Source: a marine gamma proteobacterium HTCC2148
Lineage (GTDB): Bacteria > Pseudomonadota > Gammaproteobacteria > Pseudomonadales > Halieaceae
DNA: 64,000 nucleotides
Assembly (NCBI GenBank): GCA_000156295.1
Contig: DS999236.1
Coordinates: forward strand, 20,256-84,255
Direction: 5' to 3'
In this document: piece by piece, positions 45,508-55,665 of the stretch
Position numbering within the stretch: position 1 is the stretch's first letter
How the letters are laid out: each line of letters starts with the position of its first letter
Translations under genes and position numbers: made by a program
The notes under the pieces: generated by a model
Databases searched by the model: none
The model's input: only the letters and a program-made list of their open reading frames with translations
What the model was told of the DNA's origin: nothing

Positions 45508-47234
45508 CAGGCAGCCTCTCCCCTTTCAAATCTAATTTTTCGGCGGTAAGGAAAGAAACTTTCCACGTAGCCGCTGCGAACCTGTTCCTGCAACCCCTGC
45601 CAGAATGAGGCCTCGTACAAATCACTGTGAATTGCGTCGAACGCCTCTCGTGCACGCTGGTTGCCGGAAAAAAACAAACGAAACTCTTCCGGGAAAATAT
45701 CGTTAGGGCCAACCATATACCATGGCTGACTGGCCATTTCTTCGGCTTCGGTGCGTGGCTCGGGGATGATGCGAAAATTACACTCTGTCAGAGGTTGAAT
45801 TTCGTCATAGTCATAAAACACTACTCGTCCATGACGCGTAACACCGAAGTTTTTTAACAGCATGTCACCGGGAAAAATATTCGCTGCAGCCAATTGTTTG
45901 ATGGCATTTCCGTACTCGTCTATTACATCCAACACCTGCTCATCAGTGGCATTCTGTAAATACAAGTTAAGCGGGATCATCCTTCTCTCGACATAAACAT
46001 GTTTGATGATCAAGGCCTTGCCATGTTCATCGATCAACGAAGGTGCGACTTTGTACAACTCGTCTATCAACTCGTCGGAAAAACGTTCCCTGGCAAAAGC
46101 GAGATTAGTGAATTCCTGAGTATCGGCCATACGCCCGGCGCGATCCCAGCGTTTCACCAGGGCATACTTGGCCTTGACCTGGTCTCGCGTCATATCTTTG
46201 GGTGGGGTAAACCGATCTTTAATAATCTTGAAAACAAAGTCATATGACGGCATCGTAAATACGCTCATCACCATGCCTTTAATGCCCGGGGCAATAATAA
46301 ACTGGTCACTGGTGCTCGTCATATGCCGATAGGCACAGCGGTGATAGTAGGTTTTACCGTGCTTGTTATAACCCATGGCACTGTAAATTTCAGATATAGG
46401 CTTGGCTGGCATCAACTGCTGCAAAAACAACACATAAGCCGATGGAATGCTCGCGTCTACCAAAAAATAAGAACGCGTGAAACTGAACACCACGCTGACC
46501 TTGTCAGCCCCAAAGAGCACGGTGTCCACGTAAACCGCGCCCTGCTCATTATGAAGTACAGGCAGGACAAAGGGCATAGACTGCTCGCCACTGACGATAC
46601 GGCCTACAATGTAGGCGCCCTTGTTACGAAAAAAATGGTGCTCCAGTACCTCAAGACGCATATTTTCACCGTCGAGGTCGAACCGTGGGCGCAGGTAGGT
46701 GTCGGCCACAATCCTAATACTGGCAACATCACGCTCTAAATTTTCGTAAGGAATGTCAAACGCGTAATCCCCAAGCATTTGAGTGATCGCAGCATCTATC
46801 GACTTGCCGAGTGGGTAGGTTCGATAAACCTTGCTCACGTCTGCAGGGGGAATATCGCCGTGCGACGAAAAAACAAAGGCGTAGTCATTACGAATTTTTC
46901 GGTGTTTGAAAACCGCGCAAAACACTGAGTTGAAAAACGTTTCGGCGATTTCAAAGTTATTGTGCCCTGCTATCATCCCCGCATAAATTTCCCGAACTTC
47001 TCTCCAGAACTCAAAGTCCTTCAGGTACTCACCTGCAATCAACTCCACGTACTGAATAATCTCGGAGGTTTTTTCCTTACGCAGGTCAATACGACGGCGT
47101 GACGATTCCTGTAAACCGTGCCAGTCGGAATTTTCAAAGCGGGTTTTTGCCGCCAGGGTAATATTCTGGAATTCAGCGAAGAAGGCCTCAAAGCCGTTAA
47201 GAATTGTTCTGGCGAACCGATCCTTGCGTTCCAA
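45507..47234 (-). CDS. aceK: Isocitrate dehydrogenase kinase/phosphatase
   Basis: A 575-residue bifunctional enzyme that phosphorylates isocitrate dehydrogenase to divert carbon into the glyoxylate shunt and reverses the modification when carbon is plentiful. The length and the N-terminal FARTILNGFEAFFAEFQNIT segment match AceK. In the kinase-like half, the metal-binding and catalytic region YDYDEIQPLTECNFR lies near residue 478. No aceA or aceB is adjacent, unlike in enteric bacteria; the gene follows a steroid-type SDR by about 20 bases. Growth on steroid- or fatty-acid-derived acetyl-CoA would need this switch, so its position is sensible. Confidence 0.95.
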   Translation of the reverse strand: MERKDRFARTILNGFEAFFAEFQNITLAAKTRFENSDWHGLQESSRRRIDLRKEKTSEIIQYVELIAGEYLKDFEFWREVREIYAGMIAGHNNFEIAETFFNSVFCAVFKHRKIRNDYAFVFSSHGDIPPADVSKVYRTYPLGKSIDAAITQMLGDYAFDIPYENLERDVASIRIVADTYLRPRFDLDGENMRLEVLEHHFFRNKGAYIVGRIVSGEQSMPFVLPVLHNEQGAVYVDTVLFGADKVSVVFSFTRSYFLVDASIPSAYVLFLQQLMPAKPISEIYSAMGYNKHGKTYYHRCAYRHMTSTSDQFIIAPGIKGMVMSVFTMPSYDFVFKIIKDRFTPPKDMTRDQVKAKYALVKRWDRAGRMADTQEFTNLAFARERFSDELIDELYKVAPSLIDEHGKALIIKHVYVERRMIPLNLYLQNATDEQVLDVIDEYGNAIKQLAAANIFPGDMLLKNFGVTRHGRVVFYDYDEIQPLTECNFRIIPEPRTEAEEMASQPWYMVGPNDIFPEEFRLFFSGNQRAREAFDAIHSDLYEASFWQGLQEQVRSGYVESFFPYRRKIRFERGEAA

Positions 47235-47254
47235 CTTTGAGAACCTCGTTTAAA

Positions 47255-48046
47255 TCAAACAGTGGGCACGCCCATGTTGCGACGCAGTTTACGCATGCCG
47301 CCCAACCACCGATCGTAGTCCCGGGCTTTGTTCTGGCGATACGCTTCAACTTCTTCATGCGGCAAAATCAAAAATCGTTCTTCGGCCAAACCTTTAATAA
47401 CTTCATCGGCAACGGCTTCGGGTGTTAACACTCCGTCTACGCCTGCAGTGCCACCATCGCCGTTGTCGCCAATCATGCGAGTGGCTACTGCCTGCGGGCA
47501 TAACGCAGATACGCCAATACCATCGTCAGCGTGGGTGATGGCCAGCGATTCAGCAAAGCCGATTGCAGCGTGTTTGGTCGTTGAGTAAGCCGCATCGCCG
47601 ATTTGATTGAGAAGACCGGCAGCTGAAACGGTATTGAGGAAATACCCTTTGCCACGCGCCAGCATACCGGGAAGACATGCTCGCGCGGCAAAGACATGTG
47701 ACATCACATGAATGTCCCACATGGCTTGCCAGGTTTCGTTGGCAGCTGAGGTAGCCCACCAGGGTTCACCGTCCAAAGCGATGATGCCGGCATTACTGCA
47801 AAACAAATCGATGCCACCATGGTCGGCCTCAACCTTGGCAACCATCGCTGCAAGCGCACTTTCATCGCGCACATCAACACCAAATGCGTCCCCTCCCAGA
47901 GTCAGGGCAACACTTTGGGCATTACTTTCTTCGAGGTCGGCAACGACAACCTTGCGAGCGCCTTCAGCGTGAAAGCGCTCGCAAAGCGCACGTCCAATAC
48001 CATTAGCGCCGCCGGTGACTACAATAACCTTACCGGCGACATCCAT
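47255..48046 (-). CDS. Short-chain dehydrogenase/reductase, probable steroid or acyl-CoA pathway
   Basis: A 263-residue classical SDR. The cofactor motif TGGANGIG lies at residues 11-18, NAG near 87, and the catalytic Ser...Tyr-X3-Lys as TVSAAGL and YSTTK near 150. The ATG overlaps the stop of the LLM oxidoreductase gene (TGATG), so translation is coupled. SDRs of the steroid C/D-ring pathway (for example IpdF) oxidise a hydroxyl of the CoA-bound intermediate; the two acyl-CoA dehydrogenases and LLM gene upstream fit such a role. The family is certain. The specific reaction is inferred from neighbours only. Confidence 0.82.
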   Translation of the reverse strand: MDVAGKVIVVTGGANGIGRALCERFHAEGARKVVVADLEESNAQSVALTLGGDAFGVDVRDESALAAMVAKVEADHGGIDLFCSNAGIIALDGEPWWATSAANETWQAMWDIHVMSHVFAARACLPGMLARGKGYFLNTVSAAGLLNQIGDAAYSTTKHAAIGFAESLAITHADDGIGVSALCPQAVATRMIGDNGDGGTAGVDGVLTPEAVADEVIKGLAEERFLILPHEEVEAYRQNKARDYDRWLGGMRKLRRNMGVPTV

Positions 48047-49086
48047 CAGAGCATTTCCTCAGCGAACAACTCAAGTACTGCGGGATCGTGCACGCCCAGT
48101 AGCATCGTGCCGACCTGTCCTTTCTTACCCGCCTCTTTCCAGGCTCCAAGGCGTTCCCGAATGCGGTCTTTAGGACCAACCAGCGCGACCTCATCCAGTA
48201 GCTCTCGGGGCACCTCAGCGCAGGCTTCAGCTTGCTTGCCAGACAGATACAGGTCCTGAATCTTATCCGCTGCCTCGCCGTAACCTAAACGTGTGGTGTA
48301 ATCGTGATAGAAGTTTTTACCTTTAGCGCCCATTCCACCAATGTAGAGCGCCAGCCAGGGACGCAGAGAATCAAATGCCGCATCAAGGTCATCATTCATC
48401 GCTACCGATACGAAGGGCGCAATATCAAAGTTATCGAGACCCTTGCCATTGCCCGCTTTGGCAAAGCCGGTTTCCAGATGATCGCCTATGATGTCGTACT
48501 TGTTCGGATCCATCCACACTGGGAATACACCATCAGCCACTTCACCGGCACAGCGCAATCCGGCTGGGGTAATAGATGCGGTGTAAATAGGAATATCCGA
48601 ATTGCCTTCCAAGATTGATTTCAGCGGCTTGCCAAGCCCAGTCGTGCCTTCACTCTTATTGGGCATCTGGTACATATTGCCGTCGAACTCCACGGGACCT
48701 TCACGCGCCATAATCGCACGCATGATTTTGATGTACTCGCGGGTACGTGTCACTGGTTTGCCGTAGGGCACCCCATGCCAGCCTTCAACAACCTGGGGGC
48801 CAGAGGCGCCCAGACCTGCAATAAACCGCCCGCCAGACAGCTGATCCAGGGACATGGTTGTCATTGCGGCCATAGCCGGTGTTCGTGCGGGCATTTGCAT
48901 AATGGCGGTACCGACCCGAATCTTCTCTGTTTGCGCCAATACCCAGCTAGCCGCGGTAATCGCGTCATTGCCATAGGCCTCTGCGGTCCAGACCGAATCA
49001 AAGCCCAAAGATTCTGCATGCTTGATCAGATCCATTGGAATGTTAATTTTTTTGCCGGAGTAGCCCAGCAGAAAGCCCAGTTTCAT
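48046..49086 (-). CDS. LLM-class (F420-type) oxidoreductase, Rv3520c-like
   Basis: A 346-residue luciferase-like TIM-barrel oxidoreductase. Typical segments are AESLGFDSVWTAEAYGND (about residues 25-42), TEKIRVGTAIMQMPARTP (about 53-70) and LDQLSGGRFIAGLGASGPQV (about 80-99). Close family members are annotated as F420-dependent and occur in steroid regulons of actinobacteria, for example Rv3520c. Many proteobacterial relatives may instead use FMN. A good site (TTTAGGAGAG) lies just before the ATG, immediately downstream of the hairpin at 49106-49134. It is coupled to the SDR gene and follows an acyl-CoA dehydrogenase gene by about 62 bases. Confidence 0.83.
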   Translation of the reverse strand: MKLGFLLGYSGKKINIPMDLIKHAESLGFDSVWTAEAYGNDAITAASWVLAQTEKIRVGTAIMQMPARTPAMAAMTTMSLDQLSGGRFIAGLGASGPQVVEGWHGVPYGKPVTRTREYIKIMRAIMAREGPVEFDGNMYQMPNKSEGTTGLGKPLKSILEGNSDIPIYTASITPAGLRCAGEVADGVFPVWMDPNKYDIIGDHLETGFAKAGNGKGLDNFDIAPFVSVAMNDDLDAAFDSLRPWLALYIGGMGAKGKNFYHDYTTRLGYGEAADKIQDLYLSGKQAEACAEVPRELLDEVALVGPKDRIRERLGAWKEAGKKGQVGTMLLGVHDPAVLELFAEEML

Positions 49087-49105
49087 TGTATCTCTCCTAA
49101 AGGGA

Positions 49106-49134
49106 GCTCCCCCACCCGTTGCTGGCCGGGGAGC
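49106..49134 (-). repeat. Intercistronic hairpin before the LLM oxidoreductase gene
   Basis: GCTCCCC (49106-49112) and GGGGAGC (49128-49134) form a GC-rich stem of seven base pairs in the 62-base gap between an acyl-CoA dehydrogenase and the LLM gene. There is no following T-run, so it more likely stabilises or partitions the message than ends it. The ribosome-binding site of the LLM gene lies about ten bases downstream. Confidence 0.45.
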
Positions 49135-49148
49135 GTAATTGTGCTTGG

Positions 49149-50285
49149 TTAGTTATAGCGTAGTGCGTTGAACTTTGCCTGATGATAATCGCCATTACCA
49201 AAAGTGGTGTTAATCATCATCAATCGCTTGGCATAGTGACCAATATCCAGTTCGTCGGTAATACCCATGCCCCCGTGAAGCTGAATAGCTTCGCCAAAGA
49301 TGTGTTTGCCGGCTTTGTCCACCATCATCCTTAACGCATGAATCGCCTGATCTTCGTCTTCCTGGTCATCGGTAAGCGCACACACCGCTCGATATAGCAT
49401 TGATTTAGTTTGCTCATAGCTGATGAAGGTATCAACCATACGATGCTGCAACGCCTGGAACTTGCCAATGGCCACGCCAAACTGCTCTCGAGTTCGGGCA
49501 TACTCCGCGGTTTTGGCATTTAGCTGAGCCATGATTCCCAGCGCCTCAGCAGAAAGCGCGAGGTTAGCATCACGAGCAACGGCATTAATCAGCGCATGAC
49601 CGCCGTCGAGCTCGCCAACAAGGTCGTCTGCAGCAACCTGCACATCCTTAAACACGATATTGGAAACGCGTTGTCCATCCATCATTCGATAGCTGACACT
49701 TTCAATGCCCTCGGCATCTGCAGCAACCAAAAACAGGCTAATGCCCTGTTCATCGCTCTGTTCACCGCTGGTGCGAGCCGACACGATCAGTTGATCTGCG
49801 CTCATACCATTAAAAACAACAACCTTTTCACCGTTCAGTGCGTAGCCACCGTCGTTGGCTGTAGCGGTCGTCAGCACGTCGCTAGTCTCGAAACGACTTT
49901 GGCGCTCGAGATAAGCAAAGGCACCTAAACTACTGCCGTCGATAATAGAGGGGATGCGAGCTTCCTGTTGCCGTGCACTGCCGCCCTTTTGCAACAGGCC
50001 TCCGTAGAGAAGCACGGTTGCCAAATAGGGTTCCAGCACCAGGCCCTTGCCCAGCTCTTCCATCACCACCATAACATCGAGGGGACCGCCGCCGAACCCA
50101 CCGTGCTCTTCGGCAAACGGAATAGAAAGCCAGCCCAGTTCAGCAAAGGTTTGCCATTTGGCCCGGTCAATACCCGCCTCGGAGCCAGCAATGGCGACCC
50201 GCGTTTCCCAATCGTAATCATCCTGCACGTAGCGCGCGACGCTGTCGCGCAACATGACCTGTTCTTCTGAGAATTCAAAATTCAT
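49149..50285 (-). CDS. Acyl-CoA dehydrogenase family protein (steroid-pathway type, subunit 2)
   Basis: A 378-residue acyl-CoA dehydrogenase with an N-terminal all-helical domain (LRDSVARYVQDDYDWETR), a central beta domain and a C-terminal helical domain (AKTAEYARTREQFGVAIGKFQ near residue 240; QLHGGMGITDEL near 345). At the usual catalytic-glutamate site in the last helix (YEGT in medium-chain enzymes) it reads FGNG, without glutamate. Steroid-degrading bacteria use heteromeric dehydrogenases in which one subunit lacks key residues; the neighbouring dehydrogenase 20 bases upstream is the natural partner. Substrates in the C/D-ring pathway are plausible. Confidence 0.83.
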   Translation of the reverse strand: MNFEFSEEQVMLRDSVARYVQDDYDWETRVAIAGSEAGIDRAKWQTFAELGWLSIPFAEEHGGFGGGPLDVMVVMEELGKGLVLEPYLATVLLYGGLLQKGGSARQQEARIPSIIDGSSLGAFAYLERQSRFETSDVLTTATANDGGYALNGEKVVVFNGMSADQLIVSARTSGEQSDEQGISLFLVAADAEGIESVSYRMMDGQRVSNIVFKDVQVAADDLVGELDGGHALINAVARDANLALSAEALGIMAQLNAKTAEYARTREQFGVAIGKFQALQHRMVDTFISYEQTKSMLYRAVCALTDDQEDEDQAIHALRMMVDKAGKHIFGEAIQLHGGMGITDELDIGHYAKRLMMINTTFGNGDYHQAKFNALRYN

Positions 50286-50305
50286 CTGTCATTACTCCCT
50301 GCGCG

Positions 50306-51493
50306 TTAGAGACCGAGAACGGCCTTGGCGATGATATTTTTTTGGACCTCATTGGATCCACCGTAAATGGTCGCCGCGCGCCCATACATGTAGCTGGTGA
50401 AGGCTCCGGGACCAAACTCATGCCCCAACACCTCTGAATCTGGAGCGCCCTTGGGTAGCACGCCCTGGAAGTAGGCCGCCACGTCCATGGTCAGTTCCTG
50501 AACCGCTTGCTGGATTTCGGTGCCGGTGATTTTCAGCATTGATGACTCCGCGCCGGGAGCGCCGCCAGACGCCAACGAGGCCAGCACTCGCAATTCAGTG
50601 AACTCCAGCGCCATCAAGTCCAGTTCAAGATCGGACAAACGCTTCTGGAACAGGGGGTCGTCAATCAACCGTGTTCCGCCGTTTACTTCCGCGCTGGCAA
50701 ACTTCTTGATCAGGTCTACTCCGCGTTTGGAGTCTGCGACACCGGCAATCGCCGTGCGCTCGTGTGCCAGCAGCGCCTTGGCATAGGTCCAGCCCTTGTT
50801 TTCATCACCAATACGATTCGCAACCGGCACCCGCACGTCTTTGAACTCCACTTCGTTGAGACTGTGGTGAGCGTCTATGGAAACAATTGGATTCACCTTG
50901 ATGCCAGGCGAGTGCATGTCGATTAACAAAAAGCTGATGCCTTCCTGCTTCTTGCCCTCGGTACTGGTGCGCACCAGACAGAATATCCAGTCAGCAAACT
51001 GCGCATAAGTAGTCCAGATCTTGGCGCCGTTAATAACGTAGTCGTCACCATCGCGCACCGCGCGGGTTTTCAGCGAAGCGAGGTCAGAACCCGAGCCTGG
51101 CTCTGAGTAGCCCTGGCACCACCACTCGTCGCTTGCGAGAATTTTGGGTAGGAAGCGTTCCTTCTGCTCATCGGTACCGAATTCGTAGAGTACCGGGCCA
51201 ACCATCTTCAGGCCAAAGGGGGTCACATCGCCTATGCCACGACTGGCTCGTTCCGTTTCGAAAATAAAGGCTTTGGATGCGTCCCACCCTGTACCGCCGT
51301 ATTCTACCGGCCAACCGGGTGCTATCCAGCCACGGTCAAACAATCTTTTTTGCCATTCAATGATGGCGGGCTGAAACACAGCGGGGTCTGAGTCAGACAG
51401 ACGAGACTCGATATCTTTGTCAAAAGCTGAATCAAAGAACGCTGCTACTTCATCGCGAAAAGCGATGTCTTCCGGGGCGAAAGCGGTATCCAC
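50306..51493 (-). CDS. Acyl-CoA dehydrogenase family protein (steroid-pathway type, subunit 1)
   Basis: A 395-residue acyl-CoA dehydrogenase, first gene of the 47-51 kb cluster. GGAGG lies seven bases before the GTG start at 51493. Flavin and substrate segments include WWCQGYSEPGSGSDLASLKT (about residue 125-144) and GAKIWTTYAQFADWIFCL (about 157-174). The final helix reads IYGGSNEVQKNIIAKAVLGL, with glycine where medium-chain enzymes have the catalytic glutamate, so the base must come from elsewhere in the fold or from a partner subunit. With the next gene it resembles the paired FadE proteins of steroid regulons. An unlinked branched-chain or aromatic acyl-CoA function cannot be excluded. 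Confidence 0.85.
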   Translation of the reverse strand: MDTAFAPEDIAFRDEVAAFFDSAFDKDIESRLSDSDPAVFQPAIIEWQKRLFDRGWIAPGWPVEYGGTGWDASKAFIFETERASRGIGDVTPFGLKMVGPVLYEFGTDEQKERFLPKILASDEWWCQGYSEPGSGSDLASLKTRAVRDGDDYVINGAKIWTTYAQFADWIFCLVRTSTEGKKQEGISFLLIDMHSPGIKVNPIVSIDAHHSLNEVEFKDVRVPVANRIGDENKGWTYAKALLAHERTAIAGVADSKRGVDLIKKFASAEVNGGTRLIDDPLFQKRLSDLELDLMALEFTELRVLASLASGGAPGAESSMLKITGTEIQQAVQELTMDVAAYFQGVLPKGAPDSEVLGHEFGPGAFTSYMYGRAATIYGGSNEVQKNIIAKAVLGL

Positions 51494-51635
51494 TGCTTTT
51501 CCTCCTTTACTGGGTGATTAAATGTCGAAAATAGCCATGTATTTAGGCCGACCGCTACCGTATATCGCGACTCTGACGTGCACAATGTTGACAGGTCTCA
51601 CAAAAATTGACCCCAGAGGTCGCTATAAAAAATCA

Positions 51636-52643
51636 TCACGTTTGTTCTCGGAGGTAACGGATGTTGTGTTCCAGGCTTATCCGTACTTTCGGATCAGGAA
51701 TACCCAGCTGAATCGCTTCTTCAAGCAGGTCGGCCGCAAAGCCGGGGTTGCCGCGCTTGGCAGCCAGATTGGCAAAATTTATACAAAGATTTGCCCGCCG
51801 ATAGCCCGCTTTATAAAGTTGCTCGAAGCCTGAATACGCGCCATCAAAATCACCTGCCAAATAGCGCGCTAATGCCTGCGCTTCTTGGCTTTCCTCAACC
51901 TCCCATCCGAGTTCGATGGCACGATCGTAGTATGCAATCGCTCTATCAAAGTCTTTGAGATAATGCATTCGTATTGAGGCCGCAGTTCCATACAGACGCC
52001 CTGACGAGTCGCTATCCAGGTCCAACTCCATCAAACGCAGGTAGTTTAGTTGACGCTTTTTCTTTGGGTTATTGGGACTTTCGTCTCCGTGGTGATGGAT
52101 AAGTATATCAACAACCTGAGAACGGCCCTCTGTCAGGGACCTGTCCACTATTTCATGCACATGCCCTTCGTAGCGAATACCGGGAACATTGCAAAACAGA
52201 CGGGCTATATTATGGACTTTATAGCCTGAAAAATTTCGAGTGTAGGCGCTTTTTTCTTGAATTGGTTGCCAACCACTCCCAAAAGATTCAAAGCTATAAT
52301 TACGCTCCGTTAGAAAGAACGCCTCTTGATCGGTACTCTGAATTAACGTTCGTATCTCTGCCCAATGCCGCGGCTCGATAACTTCGTCGGCATCGAGAAC
52401 AATAATCCAGTCACCTGTGGCTTTATCAATCGACAAATTGCGTGCAGCAGAAAAGTCATCTTGCCATTCAAAATCATATATTTTGTCAGTGTATAAAGCG
52501 GCAATCGACTTGGTGTCATCATTGGAACCCGTGTCCACAATAATGATTTCATCGACATACTCGGCCGATTGCTCCAAGCATTTTGGCAGGAAGTAGGACT
52601 CGTTCTTTACGATCATGCACAACGAGAGACGTAAATCAGCCAT
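51636..52643 (-). CDS. Family 2 glycosyltransferase with C-terminal TPR-like region
   Basis: A 335-residue protein. A GT2 domain fills about residues 1-220: CMIVKNESYFLPKCLEQ at the N terminus, IIIVDTGSNDDT near 34 and the metal motif VLDADEV near 82. The C-terminal 110 residues are helical with TPR-like spacing (LGWEVEESQEAQALARYLAG). This arrangement is found in glycosyltransferases of the SPBc2-like group that modify proteins, peptides or cell-surface glycans; the acceptor is not evident. There is no signal peptide or membrane segment. It follows cnoX by 24 bases and is probably co-transcribed with it. Confidence 0.8.
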   Translation of the reverse strand: MADLRLSLCMIVKNESYFLPKCLEQSAEYVDEIIIVDTGSNDDTKSIAALYTDKIYDFEWQDDFSAARNLSIDKATGDWIIVLDADEVIEPRHWAEIRTLIQSTDQEAFFLTERNYSFESFGSGWQPIQEKSAYTRNFSGYKVHNIARLFCNVPGIRYEGHVHEIVDRSLTEGRSQVVDILIHHHGDESPNNPKKKRQLNYLRLMELDLDSDSSGRLYGTAASIRMHYLKDFDRAIAYYDRAIELGWEVEESQEAQALARYLAGDFDGAYSGFEQLYKAGYRRANLCINFANLAAKRGNPGFAADLLEEAIQLGIPDPKVRISLEHNIRYLREQT

Positions 52644-52667
52644 CGAACTAAATCCGGGTCAATTCCA

Positions 52668-53543
52668 TCAGTACAGCAGGCTATAGAGTTTACGCTGGTA
52701 CTCTGCTGCCAACGGGTCGCCCTTGCCCAGCGAAGCTATGGTGTCCAGCAAGGTTTTTTTGGTCGCCCCGTCGCCGTGTTCTCTATCTCGCTGCAAAACA
52801 GTAATCAGGTACTCCATCGCGTCCTTGAACTGACCGGCGTTGGTAAACTGAACCGCTAACTGGTGCATCAGGTCCAGGTTCTCAGGGTCCTGCGCCAACT
52901 GCATTTCCAGCGCTTCTATTTCTGGGGACTTGGCAGCCTCGCGTTTGATTTCGAGCTGCGCACGCAGTTGTTCATAGGCTACATCCTGATCGGCCATTCT
53001 GACCTCATCCAGCAAGGCCTCGGCCTCATCCAGGCGCAAGCATTCGATCAGGGCGTGCACATAAGGCACCGTGATTTCGTAAAGTCTGCCTGATTCATCC
53101 CAGGCCTGGCGCAACGGAGTCAGTGCTTTGGGAAAGTCGCCCTCGGCAATCGCCTCTTCTGCCAATTGCAGCAAGCCATCCCAGGGCTTGGGCAAATACT
53201 TGCCCAGCATCGACATAATCTCCTGCTCAGACTGCGCGCCGGCAAAACCATCGACCGGCTGTCCGTTTTGTATCACCATGACGGTGGGCAGGGAACGCAC
53301 GCCAAACTGCTGGGCAATCATGCCCTGCTCATCTGCGTTTACTTTGGCCAGCAAGAAAGCGCCGTTGTAATCGGTGGCTATTTTTTCCAGCAAAGGCATC
53401 AAAACCTTGCAGGGCTCGCACCAGTCAGCCCAGAAGTCCACCACGACCGGACGGTTGTGGGACTCCTCAATCAGCAGTGCAGCTGCATTGGTTTCATCGA
53501 TGTTGACGATAAAATCGCTCAAGACTCTGTCTCCTGATTGCAT
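52668..53543 (-). CDS. cnoX: Thioredoxin-like co-chaperone CnoX (YbbN)
   Basis: A 291-residue protein with an N-terminal thioredoxin domain (about residues 12-115) and a C-terminal TPR domain (about 125-285). The active site reads WCEPC (Cys42, Cys45), so unlike E. coli CnoX, which has SxxC, it keeps both cysteines and may be a working thioredoxin. CnoX protects unfolded proteins and hands them to GroEL or DnaK. I chose the ATG at 53543 with a G-rich site ahead; an ATG four codons upstream has none. It lies downstream of dnaJ and dapB on the same strand, consistent with the chaperone role. Confidence 0.88.
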   Translation of the reverse strand: MQSGDRVLSDFIVNIDETNAAALLIEESHNRPVVVDFWADWCEPCKVLMPLLEKIATDYNGAFLLAKVNADEQGMIAQQFGVRSLPTVMVIQNGQPVDGFAGAQSEQEIMSMLGKYLPKPWDGLLQLAEEAIAEGDFPKALTPLRQAWDESGRLYEITVPYVHALIECLRLDEAEALLDEVRMADQDVAYEQLRAQLEIKREAAKSPEIEALEMQLAQDPENLDLMHQLAVQFTNAGQFKDAMEYLITVLQRDREHGDGATKKTLLDTIASLGKGDPLAAEYQRKLYSLLY

Positions 53544-53580
53544 CGTTTCCCCCATCTCACGGGGATTAACGGTTCTTAAC

Positions 53581-55523
<1,943 letters not shown>

Positions 55524-55561
55524 AAATTTTCAGTGTATTTACGGTATTTTCATAAATGACT

Positions 55562-55665
55562 ACGCGGGCACATGCGTCCCGCGTAACCCTGGCTCTGTCA
55601 CCCATGTGCATCCGGGGTCCAGAGCCTCTGGATCCCCACCTGAGTGGGGATGACGCCTAAGGCGT
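55562..55665. repeat. Cluster of palindromes (REP-like) between dnaK and dnaJ
   Basis: Four hairpins follow one another: ACGCGGG/CCCGCGT (55562-55584), a G-T-mismatched GGGGTCCAGAG/CTCTGGATCCCC pair (55614-55637), ATCCCCAC/GTGGGGAT (55632-55639 and 55644-55651), and ACGCC/GGCGT (55653-55665) touching the dnaK stop. The second and third share sequence and can form alternative structures. The CCCCACCTGAGTGGGGATGAC form is of the type seen in REP elements of many proteobacteria. It could protect the dnaK message or reduce dnaJ expression. Confidence 0.6.
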
